A DNA stretch of 64,000 bases, from assembly GCA_039583875.1 (NCBI GenBank), contig CM077150.1:50668261-50732260 (forward strand), read 5' to 3'. Position 1 is the first letter of the stretch. Each line of letters begins with the position of its first letter. The stretch is from Platanthera guangdongensis (Eukaryota > Streptophyta > Magnoliopsida > Asparagales > Orchidaceae). This document shows positions 20,689-31,244 of this stretch, in pieces. The notes below the pieces were generated by a model that saw only the letters and a list, made by a program, of their open reading frames with translations, made no database searches and had not been told where the DNA came from. The translations under genes were made by a program, and so were the position numbers.

Positions 20689-22785
20689 CTTGGGTCCTTT
20701 GTATGGCTGATAAGAAAAGCTGGAAATAACAGAGAATTTAGGTTGGGTCTTATATCCTAGAGGGTGATATCTCCTAGGTGGTATGATCCAGTCGGCTAGT
20801 GGATTAAATGGTTTCATAGAAGTATTTAAGTTGTTGTTAGAGTTGTAGCTTTGATTAAGTCTTCCGGGGTTCGACGAATTACTGTAAGTTCGTTGACCAG
20901 AGTTCGATGAATTGGGTTGAGATCGTCGATCTCTGCCTAGAGAATGAACATGTCCATTATCTGTGCCCCACGTTCGTCGATCTCTACTCGACGAACCATG
21001 TAGAGTTCGTCAATCGCAGTTAGACGAATGATTATTATTGTAGTTTGCGTTCAGAGATCGTCATTCTGAGTTCGACGATCTGTTCCTATATCGTCGATCT
21101 TGGTTCGACGATAACTGCTGAACATTATTATTTTTATCATTCTTCTGATTTTTAATTTTGTCCTTAGTTTCAATTTGTTCTAGAATTTTATTAACCCTAT
21201 TTACTTGTTCAGTATTTTTCTTTCCTTTATCAGAGATAAAATTTACAGGTTTTGAAAGATGATTCCTTTGGATTAGGGTTGATTCACTGGATGTGGCTCC
21301 AAATCCTAATCTGTAGTTATTTGTTCTATCATTAACTGTGTTGGTTATATCTAGCAATTTCAAACTTCTGCCATTTCATGATTCCTCTAATATCTTAGCT
21401 TTGCTAAGTTCTGATTTCAGAAAACTGATTTGTTCATTTGCAGATTTCAGTTCACTAGATAGAGTTGCATTTTCAGAGGTAATTTTGTCTAGATCATTCA
21501 ATTTATCTCTGAGAAGTTTGGTTTCCTTCTCAGAGTTTATCATATCTAAGCATAGGTTTTTAAATTCAAATTTAAATTCATCAGATTCAAAATCATAAGA
21601 TGTTATTACCTGATCTTCAGCTGACAGGTTTTCTTCATTATCAGATTCATCTGTATCTGATCTACTACTGCTTGCATCAATTTCCATGAGGAAAACCTCC
21701 TTTGCCTTGGCCTCCTCTTCTTCTTCACTGGAGCTGAAAGATGTGGATTCATCTTCTGTATCACTCCATGTTTCAGCCACAAATCCTTTGTCCTTCTTTT
21801 TGTGCTTGCAGGAAGAGGGCTTGCTATAATGCTTGCTTCTTGATTCCTTCTCTTTTCTTCTTTCCTTCTTTTGATTTTCAGGACATTCAGACATGAAATG
21901 TCCTGGTTTCCTGCACCCATAACACACTAACTCTTTAGTGGGGGGTTTTTTCATACCTTGGCTGGCTGTCATTTCTGGATGACTTCCTTCTGAAGTCTTT
22001 TCTTGCCAGTTTGAAGAATCTCTTGGCAAAGAGACTCATTAGCTCTTCATTGACTATTGGGGCTTCAGTTTCTTCAGCATCCTTGAATGCAATGGATTGT
22101 TCTTTCCTTACTGGGGGAAGAGTCCTATGTTCCACTGCCTCTCTGGACTTGATTAGCTGCTCATATGACTTCAGTTTACCTAATAGAGATTAAGTTAAAA
22201 TCTCATTCAGGCATCTGGCCTCCTTGATGGGCCAGATCCTGGTATCCCATGAGCTTGGGAAGCACATTAGGATCTTGTCATTCACTTCAGTCAAGGTGAT
22301 TTCTTTATCTAAGGTCCTTAGCTTACTGATGATGGAGCTAAGCCTGTTGTACATCACTTCAACTATTTATGCCTCATCCTTCTTGAAGTTTTCATATTGT
22401 GTGATGAGGTGTGATCTTCTATCTTTCATCTCATCACTGAGGCAGCATCCATTTGATTGAGTGAATCCCAGATTGCTTTTGCAGAGGTACACTCAGCCAC
22501 CTTCTGAAAGATGTCATCTGACATAGTCTGAGCCAATATATTCATGGCTTTGGCATCAGCAATCTTTGCTTTCTTATGAGCTTCAGTCCACTCAGGTGGT
22601 GGGACTGCATTGTTGCTCGAATATGTTGTAGATGTATATGCTTGTGGGGGACCTGTCAAAATGGAATTGTAGATGTCTTCATCAATGTAATTCATGTATA
22701 ACCTAATTCTTGCCTTCCAGATGGTAAACCTATTAAGGTTGTAGAGTGGAGGTCTAGTGCTTGCATAATCCTTGTTCTGTGCCAT
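20689..22785 (-). pseudogene. gag: E2 gag
   Basis: Minus strand, ATG at 22785 ('MAQNKDYASTRPP'). The N-terminal domain is open to 22426 ('ILAQTMSDDIFQKV'), then frames shift. The segment 22029-21376 carries the zinc knuckle 'CYGCRKPGHFMSEC', lysine-rich and acidic serine stretches ('FVAETWSDTEDE') and a coiled coil. The C-terminal tail (21363-21061 and on to 20689) is asparagine, serine and arginine rich where the palindromic repeats lie, and ends near 'GPKVTWVKN' before the stop. Protein architecture equals E1 gag. Not functional. Confidence 0.92.
20870..21120 (-). repeat. Palindromic module inside the E2 gag tail
   Basis: Scattered TTCGTCGA and TCGACGAA arms pair across short centres, for example GTTCGTCGATCTCTACTCGA at about 20972. 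Position within gag matches 4303-4485 of E1. Confidence 0.8.
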
Positions 22786-22880
22786 GGCTATGGTTATAAT
22801 GTAAATGAGAATAAAGTGATGTGTAGATCTAACAAGGGATCTTTTGGTTCAAGATTTAACTTGTACAACCAAAGGAACCT

Positions 22881-22892
22881 CCTCTGATACCA
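22881..22892 (-). promoter_or_regulatory. E2 primer binding site
   Basis: The minus strand reads TGGTATCAGAGG, 2 nt from the LTR end CACTTTCA. Confidence 0.9.
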
Positions 22893-22894
22893 AT

Positions 22895-25014
22895 TGAAAG
22901 TGAGTGTTAGATCAGAAATACTCTAGAGGGGGGGGGGTGAATAGAGTATTCTTAAATATTATTAACAACTATTATAGCTTTTGTTGTAACTTAAAAGTGC
23001 AGAAATTAATAGATTAGCAAACAATAAAGCTAAAGCACAAGCACAGCAAGAACACAAGAAAATGAGGCAACCAGACGACACAAGAATTTTATAGTGGTTC
23101 CCCAACCTGGGTACATCCACTCTTCTACCACCCTTTGTAGGAATCCACTCAGGTTTTTGATCAGGTGCCTGACACCAATGATCTTTTGATCAGGTGCTCA
23201 AAAACCAACCCAAATCTTTTGATCAGGAGACTTGCAACCAAGGAATCACTTTTGAAGGGAGATGACAACCCTTTACAGAGGTGGGGGTGAGAGATGATTT
23301 TGTCTTCTCTTTCTCAATATACAACTGAGAAGACTGTGGATTTGATTATAGCTTAAGGCTCCCCCTGAGATGTAGAATGGATCAGGGAAAACTAAGAGCC
23401 AAGCTTCAGGGTGATAGGTCTTCAAACTGAATCCTTGACCAGCAAAAAGTCTTCAGGAACTTCTTTGACAGATTGAACTGAAGTTGTTCTTTTCAAGTGT
23501 CCTGGAGTAACTTGAAGAAAGAAGACTCTTGATATAGGTATTGTTGTTCTTCTTCTTCAAGTGCTGATGAGCTTCTGGTCAAGAACTTCTGTGTATCAGA
23601 AAAATGCTTCTTCTTTGATAGAGCAGATTATTCAAGATTGGATGTTTGTCTGTAATCTCTGTGTACTCCTCAGTAAGCTGTGCTATGTGTGAAGCTTTTT
23701 CAATTGTACTTGATTCTCTTCTGTAAGTCTGTATGTCCCTGTGTGTGCATTATTACTTTTCTTCTCTATGTTTTGAAAATTTGAATGCATCTGCAATTAA
23801 TGCTGACAGCCTTGAGAATAATCGGCATTGATTTATTTCCCCAACTGTCCCGTGGAAAAACGACAAGCAATAATCCTGGAGAAGACCATAATTAATTATC
23901 CTTCTAACGGTTATAATCAGAGAATGTTAGAGCGTTAATTACTCAGGAATTATCTCATTAGAGTGGGGACAGAAGGTCAGAAATAACTAAGTCTGGAATC
24001 ATCAAACAGTTGGCAGAATTCGTCGAACTAAGTCCACAGTTCGTTGAGCTGAGATATTGTATTCGTCGACCAGACGGCTTCTGTTCATCGAGCTGAGTTC
24101 CATGATCGTCGAGCTGGAAACTGAACTGCTGTCTCTTTTGATCTTTGCCTATTCGTCGAGCTGGCAAATATGTTCGTCGACTGGAGTTCAGCAATTATTC
24201 TGGAGTTGTCAAATATCTTGTGTCGACACAATTACTCTTGTGTGTCGACATAAGTCCTCTGTGTGGTATCCCTTTCCACAATGTCAACTGATGATCTTGG
24301 TGTCGACATAAGTTCTTCTAGTATCGACTTAGTTGGTGTCGACATATGCTCTAATTGTCGACACAAGTCTTCTGGTTCCAGAATTCGTCGGGCAGAGAAC
24401 TGAGTTCGTCGACCTGAGACTAGAGAACATAGTCTCGACAGAATGCTGTGATAGTCCATAGATTCGTCGACCAAAGAATAGTGTTCGTTAAGCTAAGTCT
24501 GGAGAACCTTGAATTCGTCGAGCTAAAAATGATTTTGGACTTAGAGAAAAATTGATAAAGCTCTGGCAATAGAGTTGAAGTGGAAGCCCAGAAATCGTCG
24601 AACAAAGAATGAAGTTCGTCGACCTGAGAACTAGGTTCGTTGACCTGAGTCTAGAGAAAACTTTAGACTTAGAATTCTGAAGGTGGAATCCAAGGATCGT
24701 CGATCTGTGACTGAAGTTCGTCGAGCTCAGCTCAGAGAAAATATCTCTAAGATCGTCGAGCTGAGAACGACTATCGTCGACCTGTGTTCGACGAACGTCG
24801 AACTAATTTTACTTAGTCTCTTGGGAAATCTCTGAATCTTTAGGAAAACTCTATGTCTTGAGTCTCTGGCAGTCTGATGATGACTTGTCCATGTGATGTT
24901 GTTACTGAGGACTTGGCCTAGACTTTAGGACACAACTTTGACCCTGGCTATACATGTTGGGTCACATCATCCTAAGTTAGTGAACCTAGCCCAAATCAAA
25001 CTAAGGATCCAATA
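22895..25014 (-). repeat. E2 5' LTR
   Basis: About 2120 bp, longer than the 1.55-1.59 kb LTRs of E3 and E1. The 3' end (in element orientation) has the family hairpin AATACTCTA/TAGAGTATT around a C-rich loop (22918-22954, including a run of ten G on the plus strand). Palindromic TCGTCGA-type repeats fill 24018-24800, with TGTCGACA palindromes at 24221-24371. The outer end is placed by alignment with E3 and is mutated. The partner LTR is outside the window. Confidence 0.88.
24018..24800 (-). repeat. Expanded palindrome field in the E2 LTR
   Basis: About 25 copies of TTCGTCGA(C/G)CTGAG-like half-sites are interspersed with TCGACGA arms. Five TGTCGACA palindromes lie at 24221, 24241, 24300, 24335 and 24356. 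The expansion probably accounts for much of the extra length of this LTR. Confidence 0.8.
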
Positions 25015-26387
25015 GATTGTGATTTCACACAAAAATTTGGCAATGTCCAAATGCATTGAGTGAAGGCTGCTCACTCAACGCCCAGTAATAGAAGAAAATC
25101 TATTAAGTAGTTTGGCGTTGAGTGAAGCATACTCACTCAACGCCAAGTGACAGAAAAACTATCCAAGTAGTTTGGCGTTGAGTGAAGCTTACTCCCTCAA
25201 TGCCTAGTGACAGAATATCTGTCTAAGTGTTTTGCCGTTGAGTGAAGCTTACTCACTCAATACCTAGTTACAGAATATCTGTCTAAGTGTTTTGACATTG
25301 AGTGAAGCTTACTCACTCAATGCCTATACTAAAGATGTTTGATTGTGGCTAAGTCCACATATGGTGACATCAGTAGAGTCAACAAGTCAACAGAATTTGA
25401 ATTATTTGAGGGAAAGCTACAGTACGTGACAAATGTCTCTGCTTGCCTTCAGTAAAACTATTAATGCAAAAGCTAGGTGCCAACCAACCAATTACAAGTG
25501 GGGCCCACTGCTCAAAGAGTCGTTGATGGGCGAATAATAAAAGGCAGATATCGATGAAGGAAAAGTAGCTTTTTGAGAACACACAACTGGACTTCATCTT
25601 CCTTCTCGCCATTATTGCAGAGCTTGGAGAACTAGTTCAAAGTGCTGATCTAAGAGCAAAAGCTAGTTAGTATGTGACTTATAGATAGTAGCTATTGAAG
25701 AAGCTTTTCTCTGAGGAATAAAATCATCTTCAACAGCAAGATCGAAAAGTCCTTTTTCTGAGTAAGAATAAGAAGTTGAGTCATCTGGTTTCAGCAATCT
25801 GCAAGACAAGGCTGAGTTTATCTCAGCTTGAGAAGCTGTTAAGGCAAAAAGCCCTAGCAGCAGTTGCCTCATAGATCCAGCAGAACATTTCCTGAAGATA
25901 AATTTTTGGAGTTATGTAGAAGAGAGAGCTGAGCTTCTTGTTCAGTTTAGCAAGGTGCAGAGCAGCAGATCTACAAAGTTTCTTTCAGCTCAAGATTCTT
26001 GTTGTTGTGAAGAAGTTAGGGCTGAGGATATTTCAGCTCAGGAAGAAGAAGGCTCAGTGAAATTTCTCTGTTGTCAGAATCATCAACACCCACAAACACT
26101 CTATAGGATCATAACAGATCTGAATTGTAATCCTGTGTTATAAAGGCTGAGTGTGGATTCAAGTGTGAATCAGAGTGTAGGATCCAAGTGTGGATCTGAG
26201 GTAGGATTCTGTTGAGAATCTGAGTGTAGGGCCTTGGCCTGAGTAATAGGATTCAAGTTTGAATCTGAGCAGTAGGTGTTGAAATTTGTGAAGTGGAAGT
26301 GGGTGATGGGCAGGCCGGGCGGTCTGAGCGGTCTGAGTCCGCGGCTTGGGCGGACTGCTGGTTGCATCCTGGGTGCCAAGGCTTGGC
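25015..26387. repeat. LTR-like remnant with hairpin repeats, host of chromovirus A
   Basis: No conserved protein is seen in this 1.37 kb stretch. It has a 60-bp tandem hairpin array (25050-25326), a TATA-like AATAATAAAAGG at about 25532-25543, and a 3' part with imperfect GGATTCAAGTGTGAATC-type repeats (about 26150-26275). A GC-rich end follows (26305-26360, GGGCGGTCTGAGCGG). U3-R-U5-like organisation suggests part of a copia LTR of another family, but no partner is in the window, so identity is inferred only. Confidence 0.5.
25050..25326. repeat. 60-bp tandem array of hairpins (GGCGTTGAGTGA...TCACTCAACGCC)
   Basis: Five units start at about 25054, 25114, 25174, 25234 and 25294, exactly 60 bp apart. 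Each has an inverted repeat with a 12-bp stem in the best copy (25114) and a 7-nt loop AGCATAC. Copies decay toward the right. Confidence 0.92.
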
Positions 26388-26773
26388 TGTAACGCCCCCG
26401 GTTTTTTCTGTGTTTTGTTTGATCTTTGGCTGGTGTTACGATGACGTGTTTCCGGCTCTTTGCCATTGTAGAGCGTGGTATTAGCTCTTAGGGTTTCCTG
26501 TGTAGCCTGTTATCAAGATTCCCCAGCTAGCCGGGGTCCGTTTGATGACTCGGTTGGTCCTCTTAGGGAATGCTTGTGTTTTTGGCTTCGGGTGGTGATA
26601 TCCCGGGTTTTGTTCGTCGAATGCTAATTTCGACTTCGCAGTTGTGTTCGTAGTGTGGGTTTTTAGCTGCGATGTGAATTTCGTCATTTTCCGAGATGTT
26701 TCGGGTCTCGCGTCATTTTGATATTGAGTGTAAGTAATTATTATGTATTGATTGTTTATTATTAAGACTGATG

Positions 26774-26785
26774 TATATATATATA
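26774..26785 (+). promoter_or_regulatory. TATA box of the chromovirus A LTR
   Basis: TATATATATATA is followed by AGCCTTGGG. It is conserved in the 3' LTR fragment at 35109-35120. Transcription would start about 30 nt downstream, so the satellite would be part of the RNA leader. Confidence 0.7.
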
Positions 26786-27362
26786 GCCTTGGGTTAGAAA
26801 TTAGGGCTCATTTCTTTGCCTCTTTTCCTTTTCTCTTTCTGGAAGAAGCCGCCGCCTGTACGAGAGGAAGAGAACCGCCGGACTACCCTAGCCTTCGGAC
26901 GCCGATTCCTGGAGATTTAGCGATCGAAATTCGATTTCGAGAGTGGATCTGGACTGCCCTCGCCTGGATCTGCATTCTTTCTACTCCTCAGCTTGGTGCT
27001 CTGCGGCTAGATCCGAGAGTGGGGGATGTCGCCGACCAAGATTTTCTTGTATTGAGGCAAGTGATGTCCCCTCATCCTTGCCAAAGTTGATCTTTGTCTT
27101 CTTTTTGATTAATTTTATCTCTTTCCTGCTTAGATCTTAGGTGTACGCTAGGATTCGTTCCTGATCATACTGTGGTTAGTGTAGAAAAGTTCCAGTTAAA
27201 TCTCAGATTTCCTGAGGGATTGTGTCTATTAGGGACAGATTTGGTTCGGTTCAGGTCGAGTGGTTGCTATTGCCGATGGATGATGAAATTCTAGAGAGAG
27301 GCCTCGTTCTTGTTTTGGTTGTTTGTTGGGTTTGGCGCCGGTGGCCAGTCGGGGTGTCGAGA

Positions 27363-27845
27363 CCGGCCAGCAGTGGTGTCAACACTTGTTGTCGACACCA
27401 GTAGCAGTGGTGTCGACACTTGGTGTCGACACCAGCAGCAGTGGTGTCGACACTTGGTGTCGACACCAGCAGCAGTGGTGTCGACACTTGGTGTCGACAC
27501 CAGCAGCAGTGGTGTCGACACTTGGTGTCGACACCAGCAGCAGTGGTGTCGACACTTGGTGTCGACACCAGCAGCCGTGGTGTCAAAACTTGGTGTCGAC
27601 CCCAGCAGCAGTGGTGTCGACACTTGGTGTCGACACCAGCAGCCGTGGTGTCGACACTTGGTGTCGACACCAGCAGCCGTGGTGTCGACACTTGGTGTCG
27701 ACACCAGCAGCCGTGGTGTCGACACTTGGTGTCGACACCAGCCGCTGTGGTGTCGACACTTGGTGTCGACACCAGCCGCAGTGGTGCCGACATCTTGTGT
27801 CGACACCGGCTTGTCGTGGTGTCGACACAACGTGTCGACACTGGG
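27363..27845 (+). repeat. 34-bp palindromic satellite in the chromovirus A LTR (about 14 units)
   Basis: The unit is CCAGCAGCAGTGGTGTCGACA plus CTTGGTGTCGACA. Each unit holds two TGTCGACA palindromes, one within GGTGTCGACACC. Two sub-types alternate (AGCAGCAGTGG and AGCAGCCGTGG), with the AGCCG form predominating on the right. No frame has a stop, so long ORFs appear on both strands; these are artefacts of the repeat. Confidence 0.95.
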
Positions 27846-29229
27846 TGCCGCGTTGGTTTTGGGGTCAGGTAAGACTCGGGGTTGGTTCTGGTTAGGCGTG
27901 CAAGGCCGCGTCGGTTGGACCCGACGTTTTTGTCTTGGGTTCGTGTGTTTCTTAGGATTGTTAGTGTGACTTTTCCCTAGGGGGGGCATTGGGTGTTCGG
28001 CTAGTTTTTGCATGCCGACTCTTGGGTTGTGTCAGGTGGTGGAGTTTTGGTGGCCTCTGGAGGGGTGGTTTTATGTGGAGAGCTGTGGCCACCGCCTTTT
28101 GCCCCGGTTTGGGTTGGTGTGTGTGGGACCCTAAAGCTGCCACTGTTTGACCCCTTAGCCCTTTTTGGATCTGATTTTGGTTATGTATTCAGATCCATGT
28201 TTTGACCACTGCGACTTACCCACGTGTTAGGACTGTCAGTCCCTTTCCTGTTTATGCGTTCTTTTCTTTTGGCATATATGTATATGTCTTGTTGCTGTTG
28301 CAGACTCTTTTGGTAGGGCATAATGGTTTTATTGCTCGCACTTGGTGTGCTCTGCTGTGCTTTAGACAGTACTCTCTTCTTACTGTCACCCCTTTTATTT
28401 TGCTTATAGCAGTTTGTTGCCGGGTTGGTAAACCATTCTTCTTGTTTGCTCATTAATCTATTACTCTGTTTACCTTTTGATTATTTTCTTGCTGAGGTGT
28501 TCTTTTCTTGAATACCTCAGGTTCAGGTTGTAGCCAGTTCAACGGCTAGTTATTTTGGAGGGGCTTATTGGTGACCTCTTGTGTAGCTGAGATAGCTGAT
28601 CCCCGTTTTTGTGAGGTAGTTCCTTACTTTTTTCTGTATAGACATGCATACTCGCCAGTGGGTTCGTGTCAGGTTGTTGACGCCCACTGGTGGCTTCTTG
28701 CGATGCTAGGTATGACTTTAAACTGCTGTTTTTGCCTACTTGAGGTTGGTTACTTGCTTCTGGGAAGGATTTATGCTAGGTTGCATGTTAGATATTTTAA
28801 AACCTAAAAGCATTATTATATGTACCTCATGCACAACATGTTTCTAAAACAAAGACACTATTTTTCCTCAGTGTAAAACACTATCTTTCATACATACTAT
28901 ATTCACCTTAGAGTCGTGCATACACGAGTCGTCCCCCGGGGACACTTATGCTCATTTAGGGTGTCAACTTAACTGAACCAAAGTATTTTCTGCTGCGTAT
29001 AAATATAATTTTAACTGTGGACTAGCTGATCCACCGTTCCGAGGGATTCGACCTCACATCATAACTGGTTTTGTTTCATATTAATCTATGATTTTCCTTA
29101 AAAAAAATCTAAAGTCTGGAGTTTTGCCTGAGCGTGTGCAGTTATCCCATGCACGACGTGGCATCACGGCACGTGTTTTCTCTTGCTCTGATTCGATTTT
29201 ATCATTGAGAAAATGCGGGTTGTGACAGT

Positions 29230-29241
29230 TGGTATCAGAGG
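29230..29241 (+). promoter_or_regulatory. Chromovirus A primer binding site
   Basis: TGGTATCAGAGG, 2 nt after the LTR, complementary to initiator tRNA-Met. Confidence 0.92.
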
Positions 29242-29899
29242 GAGGTTGCTTGACAAATGGTCGGGCAACCTTTCCCTTGTCTTCATTAGTGGTTAGCGTC
29301 ATACCATACACACACTGATATGTCATCAGCACGTCTTGGCCGAAGCACGAACACTACACTCATGAGCATAAAGAAGTATACAGGGCATATTATGTAGTAT
29401 GAGATGCATAATATGTATTTGTATATCGATCCACCATAAGAGGCAACATGTGAGGGTTATGTAGTATGAGATGCATAACCTCACCACATGAATGCGGCTA
29501 GCACGTTTTCTTTTTTCGTTGCATGGGAATGTTATGTAGTATGGAATGCATAACATTTTCATGTGTACGCCGCCCATGGCATGCATTAAGGCCTTTTTAG
29601 AATGCATAGCACATCATGCATAGCATAACATTTCATAAGCACAATGTGTCAAGCTAAAGATTTGCAAGATGACATACGTACACACATGGTTTTGAGTCAA
29701 AAAGAATACAAATACATGCATTCATGGTTTAGGCACCTGAGTTAGTATGATGGTTGTGAACCATCTTAGGTTAAGCATAACATCATCATGGTAAAAACAA
29801 CTCCCAGAGCAAGTGTTTGCAGTTGAAGTTCATATTTAAGTGTGTTTGTCTGTACCGGGTAGTTTTGTTCTAGCTAATGGGCTAGGTTTTGTCTAGAGC
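29242..29899 (+). other. Chromovirus A leader with three covarying hairpins
   Basis: An untranslated 0.66 kb leader. Hairpins lie at 29386-29415, 29447-29490 and 29522-29563. Each has a 12-nt loop TAGTATGAGATG (TAGTATGGAATG in the third) closed by TTATG/CATAA. Stem 1 is CATATTATG with CATAATATG. Stem 2 extends through GTGAG/CTCAC with one bulge, and stem 3 is about 15 bp with two G-U pairs. The outer pairs differ but stay complementary. Likely an RNA structure such as a packaging, dimerisation or translation signal; the role is inference. Confidence 0.75.
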
Positions 29900-31243
29900 T
29901 TGTGCGATTTTAGGCTGGCGAGATGTCCTGCGACGAGATCGACCCCCCAATCCGAGGGTGAGACGTCAGGAGCGCAGAGCGATGCGTTGGTAGAAAGCCT
30001 GCGGCAGAGTAATGAGGCGTTATCGAGGCAGGTAGTGGCTATGCATGCTCAGATTCAGTCCCTTGTAGCAGTGGTGGCGGGACAGACCCCGAGAGCTCAG
30101 GACCACGCTGAGGGGGTAGCTGTTCCTGCCCCTCCTGCTCCTCCCGTGCCTTTGGTTGTGGTGCCCCCGACGATGACGTTCATATCCAAATTTCAGCGGC
30201 TGAGACCCCCAACCTATGATGGGCAGGCAGATTTCATGATTTTGGATGACTGGCTGATTACCATTGAGGAGATGTTCTCTTACTCAGGGATTACGGACGA
30301 TCAGAGAGTGATGCTCGCTGCCTACCATCTCAAGGGCTTAGCAAAGAATTGATGGCTGAGGGAGAAAGAGAGCTTAGTGGCAGGATGCACTTGGGAGTCA
30401 TTTAAGGTGATGTTGTTAAGTAAGTTTCTGCCTTCAGTCGAGCGGGACCGGCTAATGAATGACTTTCTTCATTTAAAGCAGAGGAAACTCACGGTTAGTG
30501 AGTATGAGATTGAGTTTACTAAGTTGAGTCGGTTTGCTCCTGGTCTGGTGAGTGTTGAGGCAGACCGAGTTAAGCAATTTCTGGGTGGACTAAGAAGCGA
30601 CATTCAGCAGTTAGCAAATGCCTATGGAGCAGTCAGTTATGTCAGCGTGGTTGAAGCTGCCTTGAGAGTTGAGGCCATTGAGAATGCCAAGAATAGAGGC
30701 CAGCAGTTAAGGAAGGATAAGCGGAAGTCTGGTGGAGGGAAGAGCCCTCAGGAACCTGATGCTGTCTCGAGAAAGAAGATCAAAGAGATTTGTAGCTTTT
30801 GTGGCCGGCCAGGCCACTCCTTTGAGAAGTGTTTCAAAAGGTTGGGAGCGCAGAAGAAGGAACAGGTGCACGCGATTCAGGGTGTTTCTAGAGGAGACTT
30901 GGTGTGTGCCTTATGTGGAAGGAAGGGGCATGAGGCTGCCCGATGTTGGTTAAAAGATAAGGTCTGTTTTCAGTGCGGCCAGAAGTGTCATCTCAAGACA
31001 TGGTGCCCTCAGACCCAGCCTATTTTGCAGCCAGTTCCCCTCCAGGCTTTGCCACCGCCTCAGCAAATGGATAAAGGAAAGGGGAAACTAAATGTGCTTT
31101 CGGCAGACGAAGCGAAGAGCTCGACCCAGGTTATCTCAGGTTCGACTCCTCCCCATTCATTTTGTTACGTTCCCTTTTTGGTTGTAGATTTCGTTTTAGC
31201 GCTTGTTGCCTTAGATGCGTGTGCAATTCGTAGGATGATTTAA
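29900..31243 (+). pseudogene. gag: Chromovirus A gag with three zinc knuckles
   Basis: The frame holds a coiled N-terminal segment ('LVESLRQSNEALSRQVVAM'), then the retrotransposon gag domain ('FQRLRPPTYDG', 'DDWLITIEEMF', 'LAAYHLKG', 'FLPSVERDRLMNDFLHLKQ', 'YEIEFTKLSRFAPG'). Three consecutive CCHC-type knuckles follow: 'CSFCGRPGHSFEKC', 'CALCGRKGHEAARC' and 'CFQCGQKCHLKTWC'; the last has Cys before its His. A TGA at 30350-30352 replaces a likely tryptophan. The true start is uncertain: an ATG at 29922 is in another frame, so a small indel near 29950 is possible. Two or three knuckles occur in this clade, but three in a row is notable. Confidence 0.9.
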
Positions 31244-31244
31244 G

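Larger units (their letters stand above)
18223..25014 (-). mobile_element. Copia element E2, 5' portion, right of the E1 insertion
   Basis: From right to left on the minus strand: 5' LTR 25014-22895, PBS 22892-22881, gag from 22785, gag-pol junction block 20688-20650, and pol to 18223 where E1 interrupts it. It is older than E1 because E1 lies inside it. The LTR start appears mutated (TA for TG) at 25014, where E3 has the canonical end. Confidence 0.93.
26388..29227 (+). repeat. Chromovirus A 5' LTR
   Basis: 2840 bp from TGTAACGCC to TTGTGACA. It includes a TATA box (26774-26785), a 34-bp satellite (27363-27845) downstream of the predicted transcription start, and several low-value ORFs. The first 605 bp are repeated at 34713. 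Confidence 0.93.

Noticed and set aside
26752..27090. ORF of 112 codons, also present at 35087-35404
   Set aside because: It appears twice only because it lies in the duplicated LTR. The reading frames diverge and no domain is visible.
27363..27845. CRISPR-like array
   Set aside because: Units are contiguous with no unique spacers, and the context is a plant LTR.
27251..28013. Long ORFs on both strands across 27251-28013 (up to 240 codons, Val-Ser-Thr-Pro and Cys-Arg-His rich repeats)
   Set aside because: They arise because the 34-bp satellite has no stop codon in any frame. Peptides from all frames repeat with the DNA unit and have no independent support.
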